Counted from the stretch's first letter, positions 45,673 to 54,613 are shown. The stretch is DNA of 64,000 nt from Pseudolabrys sp963742345 (GCA_963742345.1 CAVULO010000001.1:62001-126000), one strand, 5' to 3'. Notes: generated from the letters alone by a model not told the origin. Made by a program: numbers and translations.

Positions 45673-46947
45673 TCAGGAAAGCAGGTGCATGATCCAAAGC
45701 GAAATCGCGGGAACGTACGTTACCAACATTAGCGCCAGCACCGCCAGCGACACGAACGGGATCAGGCCCACATAAAGTGTCGCTGATGGCGTCTTGAACA
45801 GCGCCTGGCAGACGAAAATGTTTAACCCGAATGGCGGATGAAAGGTGCCAATCGTCAGGTTCATCACCACGATGACACCGAAATGGATCGGGTCGACCCC
45901 GAGCGAGGCAGCAACCGGTGCCAGCAACGGCGTCAGCATGATCAGCGCCGAGGCGGGATCAAGGAAACAGCCGACAAACAGCAGGAACAGGTTGATGACC
46001 AGCAAGATAACCCAACGTTCGGAATGGAGGCCGGTGATCAGCGACACGGTGTCTTGCGCGATGCCGCTGATGGTCAGCAACCAGGCGTAAAGCCCGGCGA
46101 CTGAGACGATGATGAAGATCAAGCCGGTGAGATACATCGAGCGCGCTGCCGTCTCGAACAGTTCGGACAGCGTCACCTCGCGGTAGACAAAATAGCTGAC
46201 GAAGATGGCATAGACGCTGGCCACCCCGGCGGCCTCGGTCGGTGAGAACATGCCTGAATAAATGCCGCCGAAGATGATGCCGATGGCCCCAAGCGCCCAG
46301 ACGCCGTCGCGCGTGGCCTTCAAGAACTCACCAAAGGAGAAACGCCCGGTCTCAGTAATGCCGACCCGGATTGAATGCCAGTAGATATAGACGCCAAAGA
46401 ACCCCGACAGCAGCAGGCCGGGTCCGATGCCGGCGGCAAAAAGCTGGATCACCGAGGTGTCGGACGCGATGCCATAGATGATCATGGCAATCGACGGCGG
46501 AATCAGATTGTCGAGCGCGCCTTCGGCGGTGATCAGCGCCGCGGCGAAACGCTCGCTGTAACCGGCTTCGCGCATGCGCGGATAGGTCAGCGTGCCGATC
46601 GCGGCGGTCGCCGCCGTGGTCACACCGGAGATCGCGCCAAAGAGTGCGGCGAAGCCGAGGGAGGTCATTGGAATATTGGCGCGGAATCCCCCAACCAGCG
46701 AGGCGACCCAACGCAGCAGGCGAACCGAGATTCCGCCGCGTGACATCAGGTCGCCGGCGAAAACGAAGAAGGGCACTGCTAGCAGCGCGTATTTGTTGAG
46801 GCTGTTGAAGATAATCTGATGCACCACCGTCATCGGCACATCGAAGAATGCGATGAGGATCACCAGCGAGGTGATGAGCAAGAGCAGGAAAATTGGGAAG
46901 CCCAGCAGCAGCAGCGCAAAGGGCAGAATTGCCATCACCCAATACAT
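45673..46947 (-). CDS. TRAP transporter large permease (DctM)
   Basis: A 424-residue, roughly 12-helix membrane protein of the DctM family, the sodium-driven permease of tripartite ATP-independent periplasmic transporters. Typical segments are VPFFVFAGDLMSRGGIS, LGFAALFGAISGVTTAATAAIGTLTYPRM, LIPPSIAMIIYGI and the C-terminal NLTIGTFHPPFGLNIFV. The ATG at 46947 matches family N-termini. It lies 13 bases after the small permease gene, in the order dctP-dctQ-dctM. Confidence 0.95.
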   Translation of the reverse strand: MYWVMAILPFALLLLGFPIFLLLLITSLVILIAFFDVPMTVVHQIIFNSLNKYALLAVPFFVFAGDLMSRGGISVRLLRWVASLVGGFRANIPMTSLGFAALFGAISGVTTAATAAIGTLTYPRMREAGYSERFAAALITAEGALDNLIPPSIAMIIYGIASDTSVIQLFAAGIGPGLLLSGFFGVYIYWHSIRVGITETGRFSFGEFLKATRDGVWALGAIGIIFGGIYSGMFSPTEAAGVASVYAIFVSYFVYREVTLSELFETAARSMYLTGLIFIIVSVAGLYAWLLTISGIAQDTVSLITGLHSERWVILLVINLFLLFVGCFLDPASALIMLTPLLAPVAASLGVDPIHFGVIVVMNLTIGTFHPPFGLNIFVCQALFKTPSATLYVGLIPFVSLAVLALMLVTYVPAISLWIMHLLS

Positions 46948-46960
46948 GGCCGCCGCCCCT

Positions 46961-47467
46961 TTAGTCGAATTTTCCGGTGATATACGCGCGAAAACGCACA
47001 ATCACCGCCAAAGCCATGAAGGTGAATCCGAATAGCAAGGCTGAATGTGGAATCACTAGCGGGATATCTGTACCTGCCGTGACGCCGTGATTGAAATAGT
47101 GCAGCCGGACGACCCGCCAGGACTGATAGGCGGTGAACAGCGAACAGACGATGATACTCAGCGCAATGACTGTGTTGATTACCCGTTTCCAGAAATCGCT
47201 GAAGCCGGAATAGAGCAAGTCCATGTTGAGGTGCGCGCCGCGATAGGTGATCGCGCCCGCTACCAGGAACACGGTCCAAATCACGATGAAGACGAGGATC
47301 TCTTCAGCCCAGAAGATTGGATACGAGAACACGTAGCGCGCGACCACATTGATGATGTTGATCGCCGCTGCAACGAAGAACAATGCGCCAACAAGAACAT
47401 GCGGCATTCTGATGAAGACGATTTCTTTGATGCGCTTGCGTTGGGATGCGGATTGCTCGTCGCTCAT
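46961..47467 (-). CDS. TRAP transporter small permease (DctQ)
   Basis: A 168-residue, four-helix membrane protein of the DctQ family. Features are VLVGALFFVAAAINIINVVARYVF, WAEEILVFIVIWTVFLVAGAITYRGAHLNMDLL and a last helix before AYITGKFD. The start at 47467 excludes a basic upstream extension with no similarity to the family. It bridges binding protein and large permease in the complex. Confidence 0.92.
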   Translation of the reverse strand: MSDEQSASQRKRIKEIVFIRMPHVLVGALFFVAAAINIINVVARYVFSYPIFWAEEILVFIVIWTVFLVAGAITYRGAHLNMDLLYSGFSDFWKRVINTVIALSIIVCSLFTAYQSWRVVRLHYFNHGVTAGTDIPLVIPHSALLFGFTFMALAVIVRFRAYITGKFD

Positions 47468-47515
47468 GTTCCTCGGCCTTCGATCCGGAACCGGACGCCT
47501 ATCACTTAAAGCCAA

Positions 47516-47540
47516 CACGCCTCACCGATGGTGAGGCGTG
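47516..47540 (-). promoter_or_regulatory. Intercistronic hairpin between dctP and dctQ
   Basis: An 11-bp perfect stem (47516-47526 with 47530-47540) with a three-base loop lies 24 bases after the dctP stop and 48 bases before dctQ. No T tract follows, so it looks like a 3'-protecting or attenuating hairpin that keeps the binding protein message in excess over the permease message. Confidence 0.65.
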
Positions 47541-47564
47541 CCGGGTCATTGAACCTGCGGCGGC

Positions 47565-48575
47565 TCAGTATTTCGCCTTGATCGCCTGGATCTTTTCGTA
47601 GAACGCTTTGAGCACCGGGTCGCCTTGCGTGACTTCGGCGCCAATCGGCTTCAACCGTTTCTCAAGTTCAGCCTGCTCGGCCGGCGGCAGCGTGACGATT
47701 TCACCGCCGCGCTCGATCCATACCTTACGCAGCGCCGCGACTTCATCGATTGCGGTCTGCCGCGCCCATGGCTGCAGCTTGCGTGCCTCATCAACAATGA
47801 TTTTGCTGAGATCCGGCGGCAACTTGTCGAGCCAAGCCTTGCTCAGGCCGCCGAAGGAGACCAGCAGCGTGTCATGGGTCTCAAGCAGTGTCTTGCCGAC
47901 ATTCTGCAAATTAAAGTTGGTGTATATCGACATGCCACTCATGGTGCCGTCGATCACGCCGTTTTGCAGCGAGGTGATCATCTCCGGCAAACCCATCGGA
48001 ACGGCAGTCGCGCCCAGTGCGCCCATTCGCGCTCGTTCCGCGGGCGTCGCATTGACGCGCAGCTTCATGCCCTTGAAATCGTCGATATGGCGCAATGGCT
48101 TCTTGGCGCCGAAGTAGAGCGATTCAGCCGCAACCGCGAGGTTGACGCCGACGATCCCCTTGGCTTCCGCCATTTTCAAGACGTAGTCGTTGAATTCGGG
48201 ATCGGCGAGCACTTTGTTAGCCTGCTCTGTATCGCGAAACAGGAAGGGAATGCTGAACTCGCCAAAACGGGAATCGACGCCAACGAAGAAATCGGCCGGG
48301 TTCTCATATCCTTCGACAGTGCCGAGTTGCAGGCCTTCGATCAGGGCTGCCGGACTGCCGAGCTGGCCGCCGGGAAACACTTTGACCTCGATGCGGCCGT
48401 TTGTGGCCGCTGGAAGAATCTCGGCGAGCTTGTGGCCGAATTTTTCCTGCATGTCACCACGCGTAACGACAGCCCATTTCAGCGTGTATTCGGCGGCGCG
48501 CGTAGGCACGACGAGCGCGGCACTTGCGGTCACCAGGACGATGGCGATTGCCGCTAGTCGAACACCAATTTTCAT
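47565..48575 (-). CDS. TRAP transporter solute-binding protein (DctP)
   Basis: A 336-residue periplasmic binding protein with a signal peptide (LAAIAIVLVTASAALVVPTRAAEY). Family features are KLAEILPAATNGRIEVKVFPGGQLGS, the ligand-carboxylate arginine region MKLRVNATPAER, and PMGLPEMITSLQNGVIDGTMSG. TRAP binding proteins carry organic acids, including aromatic acids. The location between the two halves of the catabolic island suggests this system imports the island's substrate (inference). Confidence 0.94.
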   Translation of the reverse strand: MKIGVRLAAIAIVLVTASAALVVPTRAAEYTLKWAVVTRGDMQEKFGHKLAEILPAATNGRIEVKVFPGGQLGSPAALIEGLQLGTVEGYENPADFFVGVDSRFGEFSIPFLFRDTEQANKVLADPEFNDYVLKMAEAKGIVGVNLAVAAESLYFGAKKPLRHIDDFKGMKLRVNATPAERARMGALGATAVPMGLPEMITSLQNGVIDGTMSGMSIYTNFNLQNVGKTLLETHDTLLVSFGGLSKAWLDKLPPDLSKIIVDEARKLQPWARQTAIDEVAALRKVWIERGGEIVTLPPAEQAELEKRLKPIGAEVTQGDPVLKAFYEKIQAIKAKY

Positions 48576-48750
48576 AACGTCCTCCCCAAGGACAGCGGCT
48601 GTTATTTATTCTCTGGTTGCCGCACGATTTGCTAGTAGCATTGAGACGATACAGACTATCCCAGCAAAGAACACTGTCAAATATCGAGCCGTTAAAATAC
48701 GCGGGTATCGCACGCGGCACGACCGTGCGTTGCACCAAGGGGATCACATT

Positions 48751-49632
48751 ATGAAAATTGGATTGATTGGACTTGGGCGGATGGGCACGGCGATGTCCCA
48801 ACGCTTGCGCGAGCAAGGCTTCGATATTGTGGGCTGGGACATGAATGCCGACAGAAACAAGCTTCTGGCGAATGACGGCTTTCAGATAGCGGCCAATCCA
48901 CGCGGCGTGGCAGACGGCGCCGACATTATCATTTCCATCATTACTGAGGACCATGGGGTTCGCCGTATATTCAAGGAAACACAGGGTTTCTTGAGCGGCG
49001 ATGTAAAAGGCAAACTGTTCATCGAAATGAGTACGTTGCAACCGATGACTGGGCGGGAGCTCGCGCCGCTGGTCGAGGCCAAGGGGGCGCGGCTGATTGA
49101 GTCTCCGGTGCTCGGCACGATCCCTCAGGTGAGGGATGGAAAATTGTTCGCACTCGTCGGTGGACGAGCCGAGGATCTCGAGCGGGCACGGCCGGTGCTG
49201 GAAAAGATGACACGCCGTATTGCCCATATGGGTCCGAATGGAAGCGGCTACGCGATGAAGCTCGCAGTCAATCTCGGGCTTGGCGCTTATATCCAGGCGT
49301 TGTCTGAATCGCTTGCACTGGGCGTGAAGCAGGGCCTCACTCTGGATCAAATGCTGGATGTGCTGCAGGAAGCGCCTTATGCGAGCGGCTGGATGAAAAG
49401 CAAGGTCGGCGTGATGAAGGGCGAAAAACCCGAGATGACGCTCGACATTCGCACGTTGCGGAAAGACATCATGTCGGCGGTCGCGACGGGAGCATTAAGT
49501 GGTGTCCCTATGCCATTGTCGGCAGGTACGCTTGCTTCTTTGTCCGCGGCGGTCGCTAACGGCTATGGCGGCGGCGATCTCGGCGAAATGCCGAAGTTCC
49601 TACGTGAGGCGATGCTACAGAATTTTGAATAG
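48751..49632 (+). CDS. 3-hydroxyisobutyrate dehydrogenase-family NAD(P)-dependent oxidoreductase
   Basis: A 293-residue beta-hydroxyacid dehydrogenase. The Rossmann motif is GLIGLGRMGTAMSQRL, substrate-binding ESPVLGTIPQVRDGKL stands in place of the usual DAPVSGG, and the catalytic lysine is in GSGYAMKLAVNLGL. Family substrates include 3-hydroxyisobutyrate, tartronate semialdehyde and glyoxylate. The ATG at 48751 has AAGGGG upstream. It heads the second plus-strand group of the island (48751-53413). Confidence 0.9.
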   Translation: MKIGLIGLGRMGTAMSQRLREQGFDIVGWDMNADRNKLLANDGFQIAANPRGVADGADIIISIITEDHGVRRIFKETQGFLSGDVKGKLFIEMSTLQPMTGRELAPLVEAKGARLIESPVLGTIPQVRDGKLFALVGGRAEDLERARPVLEKMTRRIAHMGPNGSGYAMKLAVNLGLGAYIQALSESLALGVKQGLTLDQMLDVLQEAPYASGWMKSKVGVMKGEKPEMTLDIRTLRKDIMSAVATGALSGVPMPLSAGTLASLSAAVANGYGGGDLGEMPKFLREAMLQNFE

Positions 49633-49654
49633 TGCGCGGCGGGGCGAGCGCTAT

Positions 49655-50624
49655 ATGAGATCGCAACTTTATATCGCAACCAACGGCCTCGGAATGTGGA
49701 CGAGCGACGACCTGGGCGAGACTGTGGTGCGCATGGGTAGCCGCGCAGGTATGTACAGCGGCTATCAGATCTGGGCGCTGGCAAACGATCCGTCGAATCC
49801 GAACATTCTGCTCGCCGGCACGAATGGCGGTTTATTCCGTCTCGATCGCCAGCAGATGCAATGGACGCATTTGCCGTCGCCTATGGACGAGCGGTTCAAA
49901 ATTACGTCCCTTGCTTTTTCGCCGCAAAATCCGAATGTCATCACGGCCGGCACACAATTCGCCGCGCTCTTTCGTTCGGAAGATCGCGGGTTGACGTGGC
50001 GTCAGCTCGACGTGATGGTCCCGGAAATCTGCTCTAACCAGGCGCAGTCGCGCTTTACCCAGATTCTGTTCGACGGCGCCGATGAGCGACTCGGTTGGGC
50101 CGGCGTCGAGCTCGACACCGTGTGGCGCACGACCGATGGCGGCCTAACCTGGCACAAGGTCAGCAAAGGATTGGCGAGCCAGGACATTCACGGTCTCGGT
50201 GTAACGAACGACGGCAGCCGTCGCGTCTTTGCCAGCACCGATCGTGGTCTTCACATCAGCGACAATGACGGCGAGAGCTGGGAATTGCAGCCGCTCGAAC
50301 TCGCCGTCGCAATACACTCGTGCCGTCGTACCGCGCGGCGATAATTCCAATGTCGTCTTTCTCACCAATGGCGATGGCCCACCAGGGTCATGGGGCCGCC
50401 TCTATCGCAGCCGCGATCGCGGCACGCATTGGGAGCGCGCCGTCTTGCCAGGCGAGGTGGAAAGCTCGATGTGGTCGATCGCTGTCCATCCAGCTAATCC
50501 GAAGCTCGTCTTCGCCTCGGCGAGCCTCGGCCAGATTTACCGCAGCACCGATGGCGGCGAAACCTGGACCGGCTTGAAAAGACGGCTCGGAGAAATCCGC
50601 CACGTCATGTGGCTGCCAAGCTGA
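49655..50624 (+). pseudogene. BNR/sialidase-like beta-propeller protein with one apparent frameshift
   Basis: With one base removed this is a 322-residue cytoplasmic propeller with repeated Asp-box-like motifs (SDDLGETV, SEDRGLTWRQL, TTDGGLTWHKV, DNDGESWEL, SRDRGTHWER, STDGGETWTGL). Such VPS10/BNR-type propellers lack sialidase catalytic residues and are of unknown function. The frame breaks at 50297-50302, which reads GAACTC. Removing one A gives PLDSPSQYTRAVVPRGDNS across the join. No signal peptide is seen. It sits between a dehydrogenase and a CocE-type hydrolase, so a ligand-binding or lactonase-like role is possible. Confidence 0.8.
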
Positions 50625-50661
50625 CTCTGTCGCCAATTATCGCCTCGGAGCTCACGCACGT

Positions 50662-52401
50662 ATGGACCTGACAAAAAGCGAGGTTCGAGACGGCATGCAT
50701 ATCGATTGGGACGTTCCCGTTTCGATGGATGATGGCGTCGTTCTTCGCGCCGATATATTTCGACCGGTTATTAAAGGCCAATACCCGGTCATATTGAGTT
50801 ACGGCCCTTACGCGAAAGGGCTGTCATTCCAGGAAGGCTACAAAGGCAATTGGGCGCGGTTGGTAAAAGCTGCGCCTGAAGTGCTGCAAAATTCCAGCAA
50901 TAAGTACCAGAATTGGGAGCTCATCGATCCGGAGAAATGGGTGCCGGATGGCTATGCCTGCGTTCGTATCGACTCGCGCGGAGCGGGACGCTCACCGGGA
51001 TATCTTGATGTTTGGTCGGAGCGCGAGACACAGGATCTATATCAGTGCGTGGAATGGGCTGGCACCCAAGCTTGGAGTAACGGCAAGGTCGGCATCAACG
51101 GAATTTCCTACTACGCCATGAACCAATGGAACGTCGGCGCGTTGAGGCCGCCCCATCTCGCCGCCATGTGCATCTGGGAAGGCTCGTCCGACTACTATCG
51201 CGAACTGTGCCGACACGGCGGGATCCTTTGCGACTTTCTCAATAGCTGGCATCCACGGCAGGTCGCAAGTGTGCAGCATGGTGTCGGCGCACGTGGCGCC
51301 AAGAGTGTTGTGACAGGCGAACCCGTGGCCGGACCCGAGACGTTGTCAAAAGAAGATCTCGTCAAGAATTGTTCGGACACGCCCGGCGAAGCAAAGCGCC
51401 GTCGGCTTGTCGGCGACTACTACAGCGCGCGCACCGCGAATTTCGAAAGGATCGACACACCATTGCTCTCCGCCGGCAATTGGGGCGGTATGGGCCTGCA
51501 TACACGCGGCAATTTTGAAGGCTGGTTGCGCGCGGGCTCGAAGCAGAAATGGCTGGAGGTGCACGGCGATACGCACTTCACGCATTTTTACAGCGGCTAC
51601 GGCGAAGCATTGCAAAAGCGATTCTTCGGCCATTTTCTCAAAGGCGAAGATACCGGTTGGAACCGGCAGCCCCGCGTATCGCTCAACATTCGTCACCCGC
51701 AAGAGAAATTCGTACTGCGGGACGAAAACGAATGGCCACTCGCGCGCACGCAGTGGACCAAATATTTTCTGCGACCAGATGGCCTGCTGGCCCCTGATGC
51801 GCGCGCTCAATCCGCCACACTAAGTTATGAGACTACCGGCGACGGTCTCACCTTCAGCACGCCATCACTGACGGAGAGCCTTGAGATCACCGGTCCGGTC
51901 GCAGCTAAACTATGGATTTCTTCGGAGGCCACTGACGCCGATCTGTTCCTCGTGCTCCGTGTTTTTGATCCTGCGGGAAAGGAAGTTACCTTCATCGGCT
52001 CCAATGATCCGCGGGTGCCGGTGGGGCTCGGCTGGCTACGCGCATCACACCGCAAGCTCGATCCAGGACGCTCGCAGCCCTACCGACCCTGGCACACGCA
52101 CGATGAGGAATGGCCACTTACGCCCGGCAAGCCGGTCGAGGTCGACATCGAGATCTGGCCGACGTCGATCGTAGTGCCGCCGGGTTTTCGGCTTGCGTTG
52201 ACCGTGCGCGGTAAGGACTACGAGGTGGACGGTAGCGATGCGGCATTGCCGAACGCGCCCTATCCGATGAAGGGCGTCGGGCCGTTCCTGCATATCGACA
52301 AGGACGACCGGCCCTCGGCGATCTTTAAATGCGGGAACACTCTGCATTTCGACGGCGGCCGCCGCCCATACCTCTTGTTGCCGATCATTCCCGCGGCGTA
52401 A
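50662..52401 (+). CDS. CocE/NonD family serine hydrolase
   Basis: A 579-residue alpha/beta hydrolase of the X-Pro dipeptidyl-peptidase S15/CocE group, with an N-terminal hydrolase domain (VPVSMDDGVVLRADIFRP, DSRGAGRSPGYLD) and a C-terminal jelly-roll (SLEITGPVAAKLWISSEATDADLFLVL). The nucleophile is probably the serine of GINGISYYAMNQW. The family cleaves esters and amides, including cocaine and glutaryl-7-ACA type substrates. No signal peptide is seen, so it is cytoplasmic. It probably opens an ester or amide bond of an imported compound. Confidence 0.88.
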   Translation: MDLTKSEVRDGMHIDWDVPVSMDDGVVLRADIFRPVIKGQYPVILSYGPYAKGLSFQEGYKGNWARLVKAAPEVLQNSSNKYQNWELIDPEKWVPDGYACVRIDSRGAGRSPGYLDVWSERETQDLYQCVEWAGTQAWSNGKVGINGISYYAMNQWNVGALRPPHLAAMCIWEGSSDYYRELCRHGGILCDFLNSWHPRQVASVQHGVGARGAKSVVTGEPVAGPETLSKEDLVKNCSDTPGEAKRRRLVGDYYSARTANFERIDTPLLSAGNWGGMGLHTRGNFEGWLRAGSKQKWLEVHGDTHFTHFYSGYGEALQKRFFGHFLKGEDTGWNRQPRVSLNIRHPQEKFVLRDENEWPLARTQWTKYFLRPDGLLAPDARAQSATLSYETTGDGLTFSTPSLTESLEITGPVAAKLWISSEATDADLFLVLRVFDPAGKEVTFIGSNDPRVPVGLGWLRASHRKLDPGRSQPYRPWHTHDEEWPLTPGKPVEVDIEIWPTSIVVPPGFRLALTVRGKDYEVDGSDAALPNAPYPMKGVGPFLHIDKDDRPSAIFKCGNTLHFDGGRRPYLLLPIIPAA

Positions 52402-52435
52402 GCTTTCTGAAAGGCTTCAAGTTGGGGAGGAGTCT

Positions 52436-53413
52436 ATGATGAGGCGCACCACTGCAATTGCACTGGCTGTTGTCGGTCTTTTCGTCCTCATCGCGCCCGG
52501 GCTGGCGCAACCCTATCCGGGCCACACCGTCACTATCATCGTGCCGTATCCAGCCGGCGGCCCGACCGATCAGGTCGCGCGCGTACTGGCGCAGGCACTG
52601 TCGGATAAACTGAAGCAGAACTTCATCGTCGAAGATATCAGTGGGGGCGGGACGACCATCGCTACGGCCCGCGTGGCCCACGCCGCGCCCGACGGGTACA
52701 CACTGTTGGTTCACAATCTGCAGATTTCCGCGAATGTGGCGCTTTACAAGAACCTGACATTCGACACCGAAAAAGACCTCACCCCGGTCATGTTCATCAA
52801 TAACAACCCGTTGGTGCTGGTCGGCCGCAAGACGCTGGAGCCGAACACGCTCCCTGAACTGCTGGCGCTAATGAAAACGCAGACGCTGAAGGCGGCAACT
52901 CCGGGCGTCGGCGCCACCGGTCATCTCGCCACGTCGCTGCTCGCACAAGAAGCTGGCGTCAAAATAGACCTCATTCCCTATCGGGGGGCGGCGCCGGCTT
53001 TGCAGGACATCGCCGGCGGCCATGTCGATCTGTTCTTCGCCACACCGCAGTCGGTGGTCCAGCAGGTCAAAGCCGGCCAGATAAAAGCATACGGGATCAC
53101 CGCGAAAGAAAAATCGTCCGAACTTCCGACGGCTGAAAGTTTCGCAAAAGCTTTCGGACCCAAGCTTGAAATCCTTTATTGGCATGCTTTGTTCGCACCC
53201 GGCGGGACACCTGATGTGGTCATCAACAAGCTCAATGCCGCATTGCAGGAGATTGTTTCCGATCCGGCCATTGTCAAGTCGTGGGCCGATACCGGTGTGA
53301 CACCTTATCCGCAGGAGCAGCGCTCGCCGGCGGCCGCCCGGGCGCTGCTCAAGAGCGAAATCGCGCGCTGGAGCCAGGTGGTCCAGGACAACAATATCCA
53401 GGGCCCGCAGTGA
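52436..53413 (+). CDS. Tripartite tricarboxylate transporter (Bug-family) substrate-binding protein
   Basis: A 325-residue periplasmic binding protein with a signal peptide (IALAVVGLFVLIAPGLAQ) and Bug-family motifs YPGHTVTIIVPYPAGGPTDQVAR, GGTTIATARVAHAAPDGYTLL and LIPYRGAAPALQDIAGGHVDLFF. GGGGAGG precedes the ATG. No TctA/TctB membrane genes are adjacent, which is usual for the many orphan Bug proteins of such genomes. It could feed a transporter elsewhere or sense the island's substrate. Confidence 0.93.
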   Translation: MMRRTTAIALAVVGLFVLIAPGLAQPYPGHTVTIIVPYPAGGPTDQVARVLAQALSDKLKQNFIVEDISGGGTTIATARVAHAAPDGYTLLVHNLQISANVALYKNLTFDTEKDLTPVMFINNNPLVLVGRKTLEPNTLPELLALMKTQTLKAATPGVGATGHLATSLLAQEAGVKIDLIPYRGAAPALQDIAGGHVDLFFATPQSVVQQVKAGQIKAYGITAKEKSSELPTAESFAKAFGPKLEILYWHALFAPGGTPDVVINKLNAALQEIVSDPAIVKSWADTGVTPYPQEQRSPAAARALLKSEIARWSQVVQDNNIQGPQ

Positions 53414-53425
53414 TAAACTGAACCG

Positions 53426-54613
53426 TTACCGCCCCGGCTGCAGCACCCGCTCGAGCCAATCCCACATATAGGCCGAGCAGATACTTTGATTATCGATCTG
53501 GCAATGATGGTAGCCGCCCTCTTCGCGGGTAAAGATTTTCATGGTCTTTTGCGTCGAGCCGACTGCATCGAAGCATTTTTGCGCCTCGCTCAATGGAATC
53601 TGCTCGTCACCTTCGCCGTGAAGCATCAGGAAGGGGCAGGTGATTTTTTGCACAACGCCATCGAGCTTGAACGGCTCAAGGCGCTTGAGCGCGTCGTCTT
53701 GTGAGCTGGCATTCAAGACCCATGAGATGTGTTGCGCTGCGACCGAAAGCGACGGTGTGTCCGCATTCGCCAGGCGGTCGAACCGATCGCTCCAGATTTT
53801 CTGGTAGTCCCACTGAGCGCCCCAGGCGAGACAACACGCGTACCGCTGCTCGAATGCCGCGGCTCGCGGCGCATAATAGCCGCCGAGACTGATTGCCATA
53901 ATGCCAATCCGTTTCGGATCGACTTCAGGACGTGAAGCGAGATATTCGTACACCGGCGTCGCATAGTGCTCGGTATCGTGACGCAAATAGAGATGACGAA
54001 AGCGTATGCTTTCGCCGTTCCCCGGGCCGTCCACGATTAGGCACGCAATACCGCGAGCGATGAGATCGGGCACGCCCTTGAAGTATTGAATCTCCTTGGT
54101 GACGTCCAGACCATCGAAGAAAACCACGGCCGGCACTTTTCCAGAACCATTTACCGGCTCAGCATGAACATAGGTCGCTGGCAGGCTCGTCTCATTGTAT
54201 GGAATCTCGACGTGCTCAATACGCGGCCGGCTAACGTATTTTGCGGCGTCGCGAAAAGAACTCACGCCTCGCGCATAAGCGTCTAGCCCCACCTTGCTCT
54301 TCGGCTGCAAGAAACGTTCGCCGACATGATAGTAGGCACTCGCGCGCCGCAGGTATTGCGCGCCGCTTATCGTGTAACCTTGCGCAATGCGCTCGCGGCC
54401 TTGGTTTTCGACGGTGCGCGCTTCGCGCGACCATTCGCGAAACCATGAGTCATCGTCACCGATACAATTTTTGAGCTTAAGTCCAATGCGGTTGATCTCT
54501 CCAATTTCTGCACCGCCCCAAGGCGCCATATTGAGCCCAATCAGGAGGCCATGCGACCAGCGATAATTTTCCGGGAAGTAGGTAAAGGACAACTCTTCCA
54601 AATTGGTGTGCAT
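53426..54613 (-). CDS. Alpha/beta hydrolase resembling 2,6-dihydropseudooxynicotine hydrolase
   Basis: A 395-residue alpha/beta hydrolase with an N-terminal helical cap of about 140 residues (RWSHGLLIGLNMAPWGGAE, YHVGERFLQPKS). The catalytic domain has the nucleophile in GIMAISLGGYYAPRAAA, an aspartate in MLHGEGDEQIPL and a histidine in EEGGYHHCQID. Cap and core order resemble the nicotine-pathway C-C hydrolase DHPONH and FrsA-like proteins. This makes C-C or ester hydrolysis of a bulky compound possible. It converges on the Bug-protein gene and closes the catabolic island. Confidence 0.82.
   Translation of the reverse strand: MHTNLEELSFTYFPENYRWSHGLLIGLNMAPWGGAEIGEINRIGLKLKNCIGDDDSWFREWSREARTVENQGRERIAQGYTISGAQYLRRASAYYHVGERFLQPKSKVGLDAYARGVSSFRDAAKYVSRPRIEHVEIPYNETSLPATYVHAEPVNGSGKVPAVVFFDGLDVTKEIQYFKGVPDLIARGIACLIVDGPGNGESIRFRHLYLRHDTEHYATPVYEYLASRPEVDPKRIGIMAISLGGYYAPRAAAFEQRYACCLAWGAQWDYQKIWSDRFDRLANADTPSLSVAAQHISWVLNASSQDDALKRLEPFKLDGVVQKITCPFLMLHGEGDEQIPLSEAQKCFDAVGSTQKTMKIFTREEGGYHHCQIDNQSICSAYMWDWLERVLQPGR

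Noticed and set aside
47625..48557. 310-residue plus-strand frame
   Set aside because: Antisense to the TRAP binding protein gene; composition is typical of a codon shadow and no ribosome site is seen.
11530..50624. Programmed ribosomal frameshifting as an explanation for the broken genes
   Set aside because: The breaks are in unrelated genes, lack slippery heptamers and stem-loops, and share GANTC-derived sequence instead, which fits insertion at a methylated base better.
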